This document shows, in pieces, positions 1 through 7,643 of a DNA stretch of 64,000 nt (its first letter is position 1; the number at the start of each line of letters is the position of its first letter). The stretch covers positions 1-64,000 of the forward strand of contig DASZBJ010000045.1 in assembly GCA_035944115.1 (NCBI GenBank), written 5' to 3'. Origin of the DNA: Candidatus Babeliales bacterium. Its GTDB lineage: Bacteria; Babelota; Babeliae; Babelales; Vermiphilaceae. The translations under genes were made by a program, and so were the position numbers. A model generated the notes under the pieces. The model saw only the letters and a list, made by a program, of their open reading frames with translations, searched no databases and was not told the origin of the DNA.

Positions 1-1
1 G

Positions 2-667
2 GCAGTGAATTGGTGGAAAAAAACACCTGCTCACGATAAGATGCATCAAGTTGTTGAAGTTCCTGTTGGTTTTTTGACCAACGCGATTCTTTTTGGTTGC
101 TGTGCATCGTTTGCAAGCAAATTAGCAACGGCTGCTTGTGCAGAGGCGCTTGCAATTACTAGAAAATCAAATCCTGCAATAACTTCTGCTGGAGCTGCAA
201 CATCCGAAGCTGTTGCTACAGCGGTGCAAAGAACGAAAGCAGAGGCTGTAAAATTACTTGAAAAGCTATCTGAAGCGGAACAAATTGCTCAGGCGCCGGC
301 AAGTGTGTTGAAGGAGGAAGTTGAAAGAATACGACCAGTTCGTAAAACATGTCCAACAAATATACAAGAATTTTGGCATGCAACGACTGAGGCAATTGAA
401 AAAGCGATTGAAAGAATAATGCCAAAGGAGCTTAAAAATGAGCATATTTTTAGAAAAGAACATAAGTTTGATGATTTAATAAAACTGTGCGGTGGCACTA
501 AAGAGTCTACAGTTCGTGCAATGTTGGAAGCCGCATCGGGCCATATTCCTGCAGATGGTGTTTTTCAGTGGATTCCAATTAAAATTGGTAATATTAATCT
601 TTATATTTGCGGCAGAATTATGGATGGAGTTCCTTTAATTGGTACATGCTTTAAAAGGATGGTTTAA
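2..667 (+). CDS. C-terminal part of a polymorphic-toxin-like exported protein (5' end outside window)
   Basis: The reading frame is open at the window edge, so the start lies upstream; an internal GTG at 5 is unlikely to be the start. The 221 visible residues align along their whole length with the C-terminal part of the 786-residue protein at 20619-22979. Shared blocks include WWKKTP, VRKTCPT, EFWH, and a C-terminal domain of about 75 residues with HIFxxxHKF, GGTKESTVRAMLE, IPADGVFQ and CGRxMDGxPLI. Two spaced histidines in such a terminal domain recall small nuclease toxins of polymorphic toxin systems; this is inference and no family is assigned. The TAA stop overlaps the ATG of the next gene (TAATG), exactly as in the second copy, so toxin and partner are translationally coupled. 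Confidence 0.75.
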   Translation, partial: AVNWWKKTPAHDKMHQVVEVPVGFLTNAILFGCCASFASKLATAACAEALAITRKSNPAITSAGAATSEAVATAVQRTKAEAVKLLEKLSEAEQIAQAPASVLKEEVERIRPVRKTCPTNIQEFWHATTEAIEKAIERIMPKELKNEHIFRKEHKFDDLIKLCGGTKESTVRAMLEAASGHIPADGVFQWIPIKIGNINLYICGRIMDGVPLIGTCFKRMV

Positions 668-1509
668 TGATGTATTGGAAAACAGATTTATTAGAGCTTG
701 AGCATAGTAAGCAGTGGGATACGGCAATTGCATATATGCAAAATGTGATTGCGGAAAATCCAGATAATATGGATGCAGCTATTTGTATGAATTACTTGCT
801 CATGAATCTTATTGTTGAAGAAATTTGTGATATGGAAAAGTTTGAATACTATCAGCTTTTAACAAAAAAATATTTTCAGGAATCATATGCAAAATTTTCT
901 GAAAATGCAGAATATCTCTTTTTTACAGGAATAACAGCCTATATGTCTCCATGGTTTTTTGATTTAGAGTATGAAGAACCTGATAAATTATTGGAAAAGG
1001 CAAGAGTATTGGATGAGAGCAATCTGCTTTATCATTGGGGCTACCGTTCTGATATAGAAAGACAAAATGATCCTGAAAAGAAAATACTTGCAATATCTAT
1101 TCTTAAAAATAATGAGGCAAGGACATTATTAGAATCAAAAAGTGCCGTAGGAAGATACCTATTAGATCATATAATTGATGCAGGTGAAAGCAATAAAGAA
1201 AAATTATGTTGGTTGTTGGATCTCTATTTTTCTAATCAAATTGATGTGAGCACATTGTGTTATTCTTGCGATGATGATTATGCAAAAGGATTGGAAGGAG
1301 ATGTCTTTAATCCACAAGAAGAAAGATTATTTTTAAAATTAATGAGTCTTTCTAGAATCTTTGTAGAATCTTCAAAACGGAATGATTACCGTCAAAATTT
1401 TTATTTTCCAGAGAAAAATGAATTGCATCAAGTAGCCTCACAATTACGGGAAGAATTAAAAAATAATTTGGAAAAAATATGCAATTTTACGAGCGATATA
1501 CATTTCTAG
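667..1509 (+). CDS. Putative immunity protein, TPR-like helical
   Basis: A 280-residue, helix-rich, acidic cytoplasmic protein without signal peptide. It aligns end to end with the protein at 19804-20619; both begin MM-x-WKT-x-LL, then share QNxIAENPxxMDAA, MNYLLMNLIVEE, MEKFEYYQ, LFFTGITA and SPWFFD. The N-terminal 60 residues look like a TPR unit. The start overlaps the stop of the toxin-like gene as TAATG. The same two-gene order and overlap occur at both loci, which supports a toxin/immunity assignment by context. The C-terminus runs about nine residues past that of its paralogue. No enzymatic motif is visible. Confidence 0.6.
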   Translation: MMYWKTDLLELEHSKQWDTAIAYMQNVIAENPDNMDAAICMNYLLMNLIVEEICDMEKFEYYQLLTKKYFQESYAKFSENAEYLFFTGITAYMSPWFFDLEYEEPDKLLEKARVLDESNLLYHWGYRSDIERQNDPEKKILAISILKNNEARTLLESKSAVGRYLLDHIIDAGESNKEKLCWLLDLYFSNQIDVSTLCYSCDDDYAKGLEGDVFNPQEERLFLKLMSLSRIFVESSKRNDYRQNFYFPEKNELHQVASQLREELKNNLEKICNFTSDIHF

Positions 1510-1832
1510 AATTTTTTGATCGAGAAGAAGTCATTGAGCTGGAAGCAAGCATCCTAAGATATATTATGTTTTTAGAGGATGGATCGATATTTTCTTTGTA
1601 TTTTTCTCTTCATGAAGGGTATGCAGCAATCAAATTGGGCTTTAATAATACAGATAAGTCTATTTTTGAAATAAGTATAAATGGCTTAAATAGGATATCA
1701 TGTACAGATGATTCGCTATGTTTTTTTAAGCGAAGTAAAGATATCCCTTTTCCATATCAAGATTTACAATTAAAAGAACCTTTTTTAATTGTGCGTGTAA
1801 AGCCAACGGTTTCTTTTCAATGTGATATATAA
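1479..1832 (+). CDS. Small hypothetical protein overlapping the immunity gene
   Basis: A 117-residue ORF in the +2 frame relative to its upstream neighbour, overlapping its last 31 bases. A GGAAA sequence sits about 7 nt before the ATG. The predicted protein has alternating hydrophobic positions typical of a small beta-rich domain and ends in a strand-like segment (PFLIVRVKP). I do not recognise it. Its place directly after the immunity-like gene makes a second immunity or accessory protein possible. The second toxin locus has no counterpart at this position. A hairpin terminator follows. Confidence 0.5.
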   Translation: MQFYERYTFLEFFDREEVIELEASILRYIMFLEDGSIFSLYFSLHEGYAAIKLGFNNTDKSIFEISINGLNRISCTDDSLCFFKRSKDIPFPYQDLQLKEPFLIVRVKPTVSFQCDI

Positions 1833-1888
1833 AACAATAAGAAGTTCAGGATGGCTTGGCAAAAAAATCTATTATCCAATGTTGATCC

Positions 1889-1929
1889 AAAGTGAAAAGC
1901 TCCGGCAATAGCACGGAATTTTTCACTTT
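1889..1929. terminator. Hairpin terminator between convergent genes
   Basis: Outer arms AAAGTGAAAA (1889-1898) and TTTTCACTTT (1920-1929) pair perfectly, and an inner TCCG/CGGA pair (1901-1904 with 1914-1917) extends the stem. A and T tracts at the base suit termination in both directions between the plus-strand unit ending at 1832 and the ligase gene ending at 1958. Confidence 0.65.
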
Positions 1930-1957
1930 ACTTGTTTTAAATACACGCGCATCAAAA

Positions 1958-3697
1958 CTATGCAAACTGATTCTGATATAGCTGCTTTATCTCTTGATCT
2001 GTTGTAATTTCATGCACGCTTTTATCCAGCCTATATCCCATAAAACGAGGGAACCGCAAAGCATAACCCAGATTTTCTGCTGTTTTACCAGCAGCATGCA
2101 ATGGAGAAATAGTAATTTCATCTGCACGGATCATTACAACTATTACCGGATCAACCCAGACATCTGGATACAATTCTTTGGCACAAACAACGTTTTTTGG
2201 CTTCTCTGCGATCTCATTAGCATCACATTTTTGTTTTAGCTCCACCCAATCATGATCTTTAAGCCCGGTACCAATCTTTGCAACCGTTTCAAACCGATCT
2301 TCTTGCGCATTATATATACCCACTAAAAACGCGCCGATCCCAAACTGTGCGCGTTTACCTTCACCCGCATAATAACCAAGGATCACACAATCAATCGTAT
2401 CTTCTAAATGCCCTTCTTCTTGACGTTTTAACTTAATCCAACTGAAATTACGTTTACCCGGCCTATACACGGAATCTATTTTTTTTACTACAAGCCCTTC
2501 CAAACCTGCTGCTATATTTGCAGTAAAATATTCCTCTAGCTCTTGCGCTGTTTCCACTTTTTTTTCTTCAATTACTTTAATCACATCGCTCTGAAAATCT
2601 TTAAACAGATTCAGTAACGCAGCTCGTCGCTCTTCATGCGTTTTAGTAAGCAATTCCTGTCCATTGATATACAGCAAATCGAACAAGAACAATTGCAAAG
2701 GGAAATCTGCCATAACCGCTTCAATATCATGTTTACGCTTGCGCTTTACGGTTTCCTGAAATGGTAAAAATTGGCCAGTATGCGGATCATATACAATTGC
2801 TTCCCCTTCTGCGATCATATCAGTCACCGGAAGCTTTTTTAAATCCGCAACAAGATCGGGAAACATAAAAGACATATCGGTTAAATTACGTGAATAAAAA
2901 TGAATATCTGGCGCGTCTGCATTAGCATTATTAATATGAATCTGCAAACGAAATCCATCTAATTTCGGCTGCGCTATAGATACTCCAATTTTTTCTATAA
3001 TTGCCCGTGCAGTTGGTAACCGTTCTGCTGCTGCAGGACGAATTGGTATACCAACATGCGCATGCATATCTTCAACTGCCGCCATGCCTTCTTGCTTGAG
3101 TATACGAGCAATATACCCAATATCTGCACATACATTGTACGCGTTTTCTATGGCGTCACGCGCAGACTTATCTCCAACCGTCATCCAAGAAAGTGCATCA
3201 ATCAAAGTCATATCAGAAAAACCTAATCGCAATTTTCCAATAATAATCCGTACTATAAATTTGGCCGATATCGGATCTACTTTTTTTAATAATGAATATA
3301 TAGCATTTATTTTTTGCTCTTGTGAACCATGACCGGAAAACGTTGCAATAACCCGTAGTGCTGCATCAACTTCCACAACAGTCAATCCAGCATCCCCGTG
3401 CCAACGCTCTTGCGCTACAACAAGTCCCAAATCTCCTTCTTGCTTTGCTCGTTCTTGTACAGCAGCTTCTGGCACCTCTAACAATAACGCAATAGCTTTC
3501 ATCATCTGGGCAGTTGCAATATTAAACTGTAGTGTGCGATGAGCTGGATTTAATTGCCCTAATGCTAAATTACAAATAATTTCCGCTTCGCGCTCTGAAC
3601 TTTTATTTAAAAGATCTGCTAAAATTTCTGTCATACGTAACCGTGACTGTATTTTTTCTATCTCATCAAAAAAACTAGTCACCATACTAAATTTCAT
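1958..3697 (-). CDS. ATP-dependent DNA ligase
   Basis: A 579-residue three-domain ligase of the archaeal/LigB type: N-terminal DNA-binding domain (about 1-210), adenylation domain and OB domain. Motif I is PKLDGFR, with Lys245 as the expected AMP-accepting lysine. Later nucleotidyltransferase motifs are visible as MIAEGEAI, GLEGLVVKK and FSWIKLKR. The ATG at 3697 is chosen because the protein then begins MKFSMVTSFFDEIEK, a normal N-terminus for this family, and AGGA lies about 10 nt upstream. A start 20 codons earlier is possible but adds unlike sequence. Most bacteria replicate with NAD-dependent LigA; whether this enzyme replaces or supplements it cannot be seen here. Confidence 0.93.
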   Translation of the reverse strand: MKFSMVTSFFDEIEKIQSRLRMTEILADLLNKSSEREAEIICNLALGQLNPAHRTLQFNIATAQMMKAIALLLEVPEAAVQERAKQEGDLGLVVAQERWHGDAGLTVVEVDAALRVIATFSGHGSQEQKINAIYSLLKKVDPISAKFIVRIIIGKLRLGFSDMTLIDALSWMTVGDKSARDAIENAYNVCADIGYIARILKQEGMAAVEDMHAHVGIPIRPAAAERLPTARAIIEKIGVSIAQPKLDGFRLQIHINNANADAPDIHFYSRNLTDMSFMFPDLVADLKKLPVTDMIAEGEAIVYDPHTGQFLPFQETVKRKRKHDIEAVMADFPLQLFLFDLLYINGQELLTKTHEERRAALLNLFKDFQSDVIKVIEEKKVETAQELEEYFTANIAAGLEGLVVKKIDSVYRPGKRNFSWIKLKRQEEGHLEDTIDCVILGYYAGEGKRAQFGIGAFLVGIYNAQEDRFETVAKIGTGLKDHDWVELKQKCDANEIAEKPKNVVCAKELYPDVWVDPVIVVMIRADEITISPLHAAGKTAENLGYALRFPRFMGYRLDKSVHEITTDQEIKQLYQNQFA

Positions 3698-3747
3698 AAT
3701 TCTTAATCCTATTTCAAATCTTACATTGAAAACTTTTTTTACGAACC

Positions 3748-3777
3748 TTGACGCCACCGCAATAAACCTGTTATCTA
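3748..3777 (+). promoter_or_regulatory. Candidate sigma70-type promoter for the SDR gene
   Basis: TTGACG at 3748-3753 and TATCTA at 3772-3777 are separated by 18 nt, upstream of the strong ribosome binding site of the gene starting at 3817. It lies in the divergent gap with the ligase gene. Sequence-pattern evidence only. Confidence 0.35.
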
Positions 3778-3816
3778 TACCTGCAATCCCCCGGATGACA
3801 TTTTAAAGGAGTAGTC

Positions 3817-4770
3817 ATGTCAAAAATAAAAATATCATTGATAATAATACTTATTTTTAATTCATACAAAATCCTTCACGCAACTGATAACACATCTTCG
3901 CATTCCAATCAGGATCCATACGATTATGATAGCATTTCTACGTTCACCGTTATCCCTTGTGTGCATGATTTCAGTCCAATACCAACGATTGACAACGCAC
4001 TTGCCACACATCCGATTTATATGTGCCACAAAAAAGCAATTATTATTGGAGCATCTTCAGATATAACCCGCAACTTGATCTCTCTGCTGACTGCTGATGG
4101 ATATCTTATTGGCGTGATTGATGGAGAAGAACGCACCTTACAACAGATACAGTATGACACGCCAAGCATGCTCTTTACCAAAAAAATAACCCATTCGAAT
4201 GTCACCCAAATAACATCACTCTTTAATGAATTAGTATATGAAATGAATGGATTAGATTTAATGATAATTACCAATAATATCTGGCCCGAACTCAAAGCAC
4301 ACACACAAAATGGACTACTGCTACCAAATAATACCATAAACCTTGAATATGAACGAAATACGATTACAGTAAATATTACCAATTTTGTTACCATCGCCAA
4401 CGCCGCTCTTAATTATTTTATAAAAAAAGGATCTGGGCACCTTGTGGGCATTACATCGCTTGACGTATTTTCGGGAAATGCCGCATGCCCTACCTATAGC
4501 GCAAGCAAAGCTTTCTCTTCGATTTATTTACAAGGAATGCGTAAACGGCTTAATCAACTTAATATCCCGATTACCATTACTGAAATTCGCAGAGAGTGGA
4601 GCACCATAAAAAATTACATAACAAATCAATACTGGACTATTCCTGCAGACCAAGCAGCAAAAACTATTCGCAACGCGATTGCTCACAAGCAAAACACTGC
4701 ATACATCACACAACAATGGTGGCCTATTGCTGTATTACGCAAATTGATTCCCAACTGGTTTAGTTTTTAA
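3817..4770 (+). CDS. Exported short-chain dehydrogenase/reductase (SDR) family protein
   Basis: A 317-residue protein with an N-terminal signal peptide (about 1-22: Lys-rich start, then a run of Ile/Leu/Phe) and a linker before an SDR fold from about residue 73. The catalytic Ser/YxxxK pattern is present: Ser214 in GITSLD and Tyr227-Lys231 in YSASK. The dinucleotide-binding glycine motif is degenerate: GASSDIT at 78-84 where GxxxGxG is expected, so only the first glycine remains. AAAGGAG lies 6 nt before the ATG. SDRs are normally cytoplasmic because they need NAD(P); an exported one with an altered cofactor motif may act in the host or have lost catalysis. The substrate is unknown. Confidence 0.8.
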   Translation: MSKIKISLIIILIFNSYKILHATDNTSSHSNQDPYDYDSISTFTVIPCVHDFSPIPTIDNALATHPIYMCHKKAIIIGASSDITRNLISLLTADGYLIGVIDGEERTLQQIQYDTPSMLFTKKITHSNVTQITSLFNELVYEMNGLDLMIITNNIWPELKAHTQNGLLLPNNTINLEYERNTITVNITNFVTIANAALNYFIKKGSGHLVGITSLDVFSGNAACPTYSASKAFSSIYLQGMRKRLNQLNIPITITEIRREWSTIKNYITNQYWTIPADQAAKTIRNAIAHKQNTAYITQQWWPIAVLRKLIPNWFSF

Positions 4771-4862
4771 AAAACGAAACCATCAAACAATTTTTACCAA
4801 CATCAGGCAAAAGGATAATTTCATATAAAGCTTTTTTATTGTACAAATAAAAAAAGGTTGCG

Positions 4863-6053
4863 TTGAGATTGATAAATAAAGTTATTTCAACAATTATCTC
4901 ATGCGTCATAGTGTATAGCTACTCTGGATTTCTTTATTCCTGTGATGTCAGTGATACTGTTTTTTTTGATAGCTCTGTTATAAAAAAAGTCATTAATGAT
5001 ATTCACAAAATAAAAAGAGGTGGATCAATTGAATTACACCAACTCGTTTTTAGCGATCGACACGTTACCGATGCATTAATTGCAGCTCATGCAAAAAAAG
5101 TTAACGTTACTATACAAATCTCACCACGCCTACTTTTTTATAGTGCCAAAGAATTACAGCGGCTAAAAGAGATTGGTATTAATTTGGTATATAAACATAC
5201 ACACGAAAAAACAATATTATTACAACAAAAAGGTGGGGTTAATCGCATTATGTATTCAGGGTCATGGAACCTTTCCAATAACGCATATCGTCAGCCAGAA
5301 ATACTCCAACGATTTACCGATAAAAACGGCGATGAGCGGGTAATTGATGAAGTAATAAAGATTTGGCACAACCGAAAACAACGGAAAAAACCATTACAAA
5401 TTCTTTCCCCGGTGAAACGAATCAAACAGGCACCTAAACGTGGTTTTAACACTCCCCCAACATCACGTGCCTTTGCGTCAGAAGTACGATCCCCCAGACA
5501 AGTCATGAAAGATTCCTTACGCGCTATACGCAATACACCCAGTAAAAAAGAGGTTATTATTGCAATTCCAAACAGCAATGACAAAGATCCTAAAGATCAA
5601 ACACGTAAAAACCTTATTGCAGAATTAATTGAAGCGGCACAGGAACATCCAAATAGCTCTTTTGAATTAATCATTGATGAAGCAGCTACAAGGAAAGCAG
5701 ATCTTAGACAGAATCTACAAGAACTCAACGGCCTACCAAATGGGAACGTTCAAGTCTTTAACCAATATGGAGAAGAAAACACATTCCAAACAAAACGAGG
5801 ATTACGACATGCACATATCAAAGCGCTTGTCGTCAGTGCTACAAAAAAATCTTCAACCCCCTCTCTTTTTACTAATTCAACGGGCAATCCTACAGGACCA
5901 GGAGGAGAAGAGCCCAATCTGACAACAGTCACGCACGTCGCAAGACAATCTGCGCAATTCCTTATCAAACGGCTTCGTGAAATCCGAACAACACCATATT
6001 CTCCTAAGCACAACGCAAAAAGGCAAAAAAAGACAGAATCCCATAAAAAATAA
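4863..6053 (+). CDS. Exported phospholipase D-like (HKD-type) protein
   Basis: A 396-residue protein with a hydrophobic N-terminal signal segment (about 6-26). Two PLD-like halves are visible. The first has H114-E-K116 followed by YSGSWNLSNNA; the second has H318-I-K320 followed by SLFTNSTGNP. In both halves the His, Lys and later Asn/Ser elements are kept, but the Asp of a canonical HxKxxxxD motif is not. The first half resembles the NUC/PLD nuclease style. The Lys/Arg-rich C-terminus could bind nucleic acid or membrane. The start appears to be TTG (4863, or TTG at 4869), with AAGG shortly upstream; no ATG is near. Its target, lipid or nucleic acid, is unresolved. Confidence 0.75.
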   Translation: MRLINKVISTIISCVIVYSYSGFLYSCDVSDTVFFDSSVIKKVINDIHKIKRGGSIELHQLVFSDRHVTDALIAAHAKKVNVTIQISPRLLFYSAKELQRLKEIGINLVYKHTHEKTILLQQKGGVNRIMYSGSWNLSNNAYRQPEILQRFTDKNGDERVIDEVIKIWHNRKQRKKPLQILSPVKRIKQAPKRGFNTPPTSRAFASEVRSPRQVMKDSLRAIRNTPSKKEVIIAIPNSNDKDPKDQTRKNLIAELIEAAQEHPNSSFELIIDEAATRKADLRQNLQELNGLPNGNVQVFNQYGEENTFQTKRGLRHAHIKALVVSATKKSSTPSLFTNSTGNPTGPGGEEPNLTTVTHVARQSAQFLIKRLREIRTTPYSPKHNAKRQKKTESHKK

Positions 6054-6096
6054 ACCCCATCCTTCAACCTTATTTGACGCCTATAAACCCTATTGT

Positions 6097-6124
6097 TTGA
6101 CGATTTTGCCCAATATGGTATAAT
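6097..6124 (+). promoter_or_regulatory. Candidate strong sigma70-type promoter
   Basis: TTGACG at 6097-6102 and a consensus TATAAT at 6119-6124 with a 16-nt spacer, about 60 nt before the HAD gene. Candidate promoters before the HU gene and rpsL also show a 16-nt spacer. Confidence 0.6.
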
Positions 6125-6183
6125 TATATTTGTAATAATGATATTATAGTCATATTATTAATATAGCTAAAAATAGGTGGGTT

Positions 6184-7110
6184 ATGTTTCCCAAAAAGAC
6201 AATTTTTGCCCCGTTTTTAGGAATAATGACTCTGTTTTTTGTACCACCTGTTTCAAAACGCAATCGAGAACAAACAACCGAAACGACAGAGAATCGTACT
6301 CCGAGTATATTGTTTGATCTTAATGATGTCCTCTTTCATATCAATAAAAAGAAGATGATTACTCATCTCGGTTTTTTTGATACCGCAAAATATCTTCTTT
6401 CTGGGCATAGTATACAAACCCTGCAAGACAAAGTTCTTACTATTCTCCATCATATAGACCCGTTAAGCATTGTTGAACCCGAGAACAACAACATCCCAAT
6501 GCACAATAATAAACCAGTACCCAAAATCCTGTGCGATTGGATGCAAGGCAAAATCAGCACTTGCGAAGTAACTGATAAAGCGTTAGCCACTATCAATGCA
6601 CGCGCACAAGAAGGATTTTTTACCAATGATCGCGAACAACGCCTGATTACCAATGTAATCAAAATCATGCTCGATCCTACCATTAGAACTGCGGCATATA
6701 AACCTCTCAAAAAGGGCATTAAGCTTGCGCGACTATGTAAAAAATTAGGGTACAACGTCTTTTTGCTTTCCAATATGGATAGCGAAATAATACCGTTGCT
6801 TGAAAAAAAATATCCCGACATTTTTGAAATCTTTGATGGAAAAATAATATCTGCTGACGTTAATATGCTTAAACCACATAAAAATATTTATCAGCACACG
6901 CTAACCACCTATAATCTTAATCCATTGCATTGTTATTTTATTGATGACCAACCGGAAAACATACAAGGTGCACGCTCTCTAGGAATCAAAAGCGTCTTGT
7001 GCGACTACAAAAGATATTATAAGGTATATGATCAATTCTATACCTGGAATCTGCTACCGAAAAAACGGTATAAAAAGCCAATTCTATTCAATAAAAAAAA
7101 CGCTGAATAA
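6184..7110 (+). CDS. Exported HAD-superfamily hydrolase
   Basis: A 308-residue protein with an N-terminal hydrophobic export segment (about 6-21) and a HAD fold from about residue 40. Motif I is FDLNDVL with Asp45 as the expected nucleophile. The second position of the usual DxD pair is Asn47, followed by Asp48. Motif II is LLSNMD; the motif III lysine lies in MLKPHKNIY; motif IV is FIDDQPENIQGA, followed by the common GIKSVL. The layout resembles epoxide-hydrolase/phosphoglycolate-type HAD proteins with a helical cap. AGGTGG lies just upstream of the ATG. The frame stays open for 25 sense codons after its TAA and runs into the next ORF. Confidence 0.82.
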   Translation: MFPKKTIFAPFLGIMTLFFVPPVSKRNREQTTETTENRTPSILFDLNDVLFHINKKKMITHLGFFDTAKYLLSGHSIQTLQDKVLTILHHIDPLSIVEPENNNIPMHNNKPVPKILCDWMQGKISTCEVTDKALATINARAQEGFFTNDREQRLITNVIKIMLDPTIRTAAYKPLKKGIKLARLCKKLGYNVFLLSNMDSEIIPLLEKKYPDIFEIFDGKIISADVNMLKPHKNIYQHTLTTYNLNPLHCYFIDDQPENIQGARSLGIKSVLCDYKRYYKVYDQFYTWNLLPKKRYKKPILFNKKNAE

Positions 7111-7185
7111 GTCCGTGTTTCTCGGCATTCTCAGCAACCCCCTCCAAACCTATCTTCAGAATCATTAAAGCTGGGTATCAATAAC

Positions 7186-7455
7186 GTGCAAACCGCACTC
7201 ACTGCAACTAAAGATGCAATACAAGATGGAAACCCATCAGCACTCGCACAAGATGCAGCAGCATTAGAACAAGCTGGAGAGGCAATCAGTATGGCAGCAG
7301 TACAGGCTGCAATGGAATCTTATGGATGGGCTGGAGCATTAACACCATTCTTGGAACAATTGGCAACAACAATCGGGGAAGTAGCAGCAGAAGCCGCAGC
7401 ACAAGCAGCTGAAGTAGGATTTGAATTCGTGCCATTGGGAGAAGTTGCATTTTAA
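7186..7455 (+). CDS. Small Ala/Glu-rich protein or remnant downstream of the HAD gene
   Basis: An 89-residue ORF from a GTG codon, very rich in Ala, Gln and Glu and predicted to be helical, ending in a short hydrophobic stretch (VGFEFVPLGEVAF). There is no recognisable domain and no convincing ribosome binding site. It lies in the same frame as the upstream HAD gene; the stretch between that TAA (7108-7110) and this GTG contains no other stop. It may be a small gene, a displaced C-terminal module, or decayed sequence. A strong terminator follows. Confidence 0.4.
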   Translation: MQTALTATKDAIQDGNPSALAQDAAALEQAGEAISMAAVQAAMESYGWAGALTPFLEQLATTIGEVAAEAAAQAAEVGFEFVPLGEVAF

Positions 7456-7484
7456 TCCAAGCACAGCCAATAGAACATTGAAAA

Positions 7485-7518
7485 CAAAAAAAGCGCTGAA
7501 TAAACCAGCGCTTTTTTA
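7485..7518. terminator. Bidirectional rho-independent terminator
   Basis: Stem AGCGCTG (7492-7498) pairs with CAGCGCT (7506-7512) around a 7-nt loop, with an A-run before and a T-run after. It can end transcription of the plus-strand exported-protein cluster and, from the other side, of the secD/tRNA-Met unit. Confidence 0.85.
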
Positions 7519-7541
7519 TCTAAAAGTCTTTAATCTAAGTC

Positions 7542-7618
7542 TGGTAGCGACGCAGGGAATCGAACCCCGGACCTACGGATTATGATTCCGCCGCTCTAAC
7601 CAGCTGAGCTACGTCGCC
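7542..7618 (-). tRNA. tRNA with CAT anticodon, probably elongator tRNA-Met
   Basis: A 77-nt cloverleaf on the minus strand with encoded CCA (complement of 7542-7544), T-loop TTCGATT, D-arm GCTC/GAGC and anticodon loop ATCATAA (CAT). The first acceptor pair is G-T. The initiator-type C1-A72 mismatch is absent, so it is not tRNA-fMet. tRNA-Ile2, which also carries CAT before lysidine modification, cannot be excluded. Confidence 0.9.
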
Positions 7619-7643
7619 ACTACCAATAACGCAAATAAGTATA

